Part shown: positions 5,423 to 6,768 of the stretch, one piece after another | How positions within the stretch are numbered: the stretch's first letter is position 1 | Layout of the letters: every line of letters begins with the position of its first letter | DNA from: Cytophagaceae bacterium | GTDB lineage: Bacteria > Bacteroidota > Bacteroidia > Cytophagales > Spirosomataceae | Direction of reading: 5' to 3' | DNA: 6,768 nt | Assembly: GCA_947461155.1 (NCBI GenBank) | Contig: CANHKE010000072.1 | Coordinates: 1 to 6,768 of the forward strand | Program-made: the position numbers and the translations under genes | Notes under the pieces: generated by a model | Database searches by the model: none | What the model saw: the letters and a program-made list of their open reading frames with translations, nothing else | What the model was told of the DNA's origin: nothing

Positions 5423-6238
5423 GAGCCTAATTTCACTCAAATGATCAATCAAATCGGAGGCCACCAAACTGGCCTTCGATTTTTTTTGTATCACCAAATC
5501 GCCCGACAACCCATGAATGTACGCACCCAATCGGACGGCTACATCAGGTGCATATTCTTGCGCACAAAGACCCGCAATAATTCCCGTTAGCACATCCCCT
5601 GAACCAGCGGTTGCCATTCCATCATTACCCGTCGTATTCATATACAATTCCCCAGCATCAGTCACAACAATCGTAGGGGCTCCTTTTAGCAATAATTGAC
5701 ACGGATAGGTCGAGACAAATTCGATGGCTTGTTGCTCGCGTCGCGCCGGATCAAATTCCAAACTGCTTAAACGAGCGAACTCACCTGGATGCGGCGTCAA
5801 AATATGATGTGATTTCACTTGCGAAATTAAAGATTCGTAAGACCCCAATAAGGTTAACGCATCTGCGTCAAACACCACAGGTCCGGCATAATGTTGCAAA
5901 ATATATTCCAAATTTCGGCGCACTTGAATCGAGAAACCGAGTCCCGGGCCAAAAGCAATAGCATCGTAAGGTTCTAGGTTAATGGTCGCTAAATCAGCTT
6001 CCGTCCGGTACATGATCTCTGGACTATGTGCGAGCATCGGCCCGACGCCCTCTTCGGGAATCATGGCAGTCACCATGCCGCAACCGGCATGTAAGGCGGC
6101 ACGGGCACACAATAATGCCGCGCCTACTTTTCCCGGACTACCGGCAATAATCAACACATGCCCGAAAGACTTTTTATGTCCATCGGGCTGTCGGTTATGT
6201 TTGACTTGATTAATCCAGGGAAGATCTATTCGATTCAT
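5414..6238 (-). CDS. nnrD: ADP/ATP-dependent (S)-NAD(P)H-hydrate dehydratase
   Basis: 274 residues of the CARKD/YjeF C-terminal family, a ribokinase-like fold that uses ADP or ATP to dehydrate damaged NADHX and NADPHX back to NADH and NADPH in the cytoplasm. Motifs in order: FGHVLIIAGSPGKVGAA (25-41), GPGLG (97-101), DADAL (124-128), TPHPGE (148-153), LLKGAPTIV (183-191), and NTTGNDGMATAGSGDVLTG (201-219), which contains the catalytic Asp D215. The N-terminal YjeF/NnrE epimerase domain, fused to this one in many bacteria, is absent: only about 24 residues precede the kinase-like core, and the 22 bp before the ATG abut the GH43 stop. The epimerase must be encoded elsewhere or be dispensable. 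The gene may be co-transcribed with the upstream GH43 gene. Its 3' end overlaps the isomerase by 9 bp. Confidence 0.94.
   Translation of the reverse strand: MNRIDLPWINQVKHNRQPDGHKKSFGHVLIIAGSPGKVGAALLCARAALHAGCGMVTAMIPEEGVGPMLAHSPEIMYRTEADLATINLEPYDAIAFGPGLGFSIQVRRNLEYILQHYAGPVVFDADALTLLGSYESLISQVKSHHILTPHPGEFARLSSLEFDPARREQQAIEFVSTYPCQLLLKGAPTIVVTDAGELYMNTTGNDGMATAGSGDVLTGIIAGLCAQEYAPDVAVRLGAYIHGLSGDLVIQKKSKASLVASDLIDHLSEIRLLD
5452..5487 (+). terminator. Intrinsic terminator for the isomerase, inside the nnrD coding sequence
   Basis: ATCGGAGGCC (5453-5462) pairs with GGCCTTCGAT (5471-5480) with a single G-T wobble, around an 8-nt loop ACCAAACT. An uninterrupted run of eight T residues follows (5480-5487). 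This is the strongest hairpin-plus-T-tract on the plus strand in the window and lies 29 bp after the isomerase stop. On the minus strand the same bases encode NnrD residues about 251-263, including KKSK from the T-run. Confidence 0.82.
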
Positions 6239-6260
6239 AGACCTAAATATAGGGATTTAA

Positions 6261-6768
6261 TTAATAGGCCGTGATTGTTTCAATAGATCCGTCGGCTCGA
6301 TACTTCAATTCAGTTACTTTGATATTGCGTAAATGCGTTCTGCCCGATAATTGTACGTCGTGAAAATACAAATACCATTTCCCATTTTGCGATACGATGG
6401 AATGGTGATTGGTCCAACCTTTAACCGGCTTTAAAATGACGCCTTGGTACGTAAAAGGGCCGTAAGGGCTTGAACCCGTGGCATAGGCAATGTTGTGGGT
6501 GTCACCTGTAGAATATGAGAAATAATATTTCCCATTATATTGATGTACGAAAGCAGCTTCGAAAAACCGACGGTCATGATCGGACGACAAAAGAACTTTT
6601 CCCGCCGCATCCAAAATCTGCACATCCCGTGGTTCTTCTGCCAAAACCTTCATGTTCTTGTCCAATTTAGCCACTTTGGCCATCAAGGCTGGTTGGTCAT
6701 TTGCTGGCTGGCTATCATCATTCGCCATGTAATGCCCCATTTTCCAGCGTTGCAATTGGCCACCCCAA
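6261..6768 (-). CDS. Glycoside hydrolase family 43 protein, C-terminal part, 5'-truncated by the window edge
   Basis: About 168 residues of a five-bladed beta-propeller glycosidase are visible; the frame is open to the window edge, so the TTG at 6753-6755 is not a start. The visible N-terminus reads WGGQLQRWKMGHYM, typical of a GH43 blade. FFEAAFVHQYNGKYYFSYSTG contains the expected general-acid glutamate (FEA). Next come HNIAYATGSSPYGPF and GWTNHHSIV, where the histidine and asparagine line the family's active-site pocket. Substrates in GH43 are mainly arabinosides and xylosides of plant polysaccharides; the subfamily cannot be set without the N-terminal half holding the catalytic-base aspartate. 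A signal peptide cannot be judged. The stop is 22 bp upstream of the nnrD start, suggesting one transcript although the functions are unrelated. Confidence 0.92.
   Translation of the reverse strand, partial: WGGQLQRWKMGHYMANDDSQPANDQPALMAKVAKLDKNMKVLAEEPRDVQILDAAGKVLLSSDHDRRFFEAAFVHQYNGKYYFSYSTGDTHNIAYATGSSPYGPFTYQGVILKPVKGWTNHHSIVSQNGKWYLYFHDVQLSGRTHLRNIKVTELKYRADGSIETITAY

Noticed and set aside
1..6768. Defence island, toxin-antitoxin system, prophage or insertion sequence
   Set aside because: All coding space is accounted for by metabolic, peptidase, hydrolase and ABC genes; no transposase, integrase, nuclease effector or phage gene is seen.

Overview
The window looks like ordinary chromosomal DNA from a Bacteroidota bacterium, plausibly a Cytophagales/Spirosomataceae-type environmental species. 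The reasons are A-rich leaders without clear Shine-Dalgarno sequences, GC content in the mid-40s by eye, and the gene types: a GH43 glycosidase, a Tat-exported TIM-barrel isomerase, a secreted serine hydrolase and a ModF-like double ABC ATPase. This is an inference from style; no marker gene fixes the taxon.

Layout: (1) 2-529 (+), the 3' part of an M24 Xaa-Pro peptidase. (2) 581-1033 (+), a DinB-family protein. (3) 1034-1211, a repeat mosaic: heptanucleotide repeats followed by a chain of hairpins. (4) 1208-2596 (-), a two-domain ABC ATPase whose interdomain linker is built from three in-frame copies of the genome's own palindromic repeat. (5) 2665-4188 (+), a secreted SxxK serine hydrolase, divergent from the ABC gene. 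(6) 4171-4336, a second repeat mosaic that is an inverted, diverged copy of the first. (7) 4421-5422 (+), a Tat-exported sugar phosphate isomerase/epimerase. (8) 5414-6238 (-), a NAD(P)H-hydrate dehydratase overlapping gene 7 tail to tail by 9 bp. (9) 6261-6768 (-), the 3' part of a GH43 glycoside hydrolase 22 bp upstream of gene 8.

The genes do not form one pathway. They are housekeeping or repair functions (peptidase, hydrate dehydratase, DinB), carbohydrate handling (GH43, isomerase) and a secreted hydrolase. No defence system, toxin-antitoxin pair, phage gene or transposase is visible.

The notable content is the repeat biology. Eight copies of a 20-bp palindrome with core CCYCAGRCTTYAGYCTGRGG occur in 6.8 kb, with a polarity readable from the centre (TTYA versus TRAA) and from a flanking ATAACC. 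They occur singly, as head-to-head pairs inside two composite elements, and three times inside a coding sequence. Repeat DNA also supplies the stop codons of the ABC gene and the serine hydrolase, and the last five residues of the hydrolase. A second clear observation is a strong intrinsic terminator for the isomerase, lying inside the 3' coding end of the convergent hydrate dehydratase gene.
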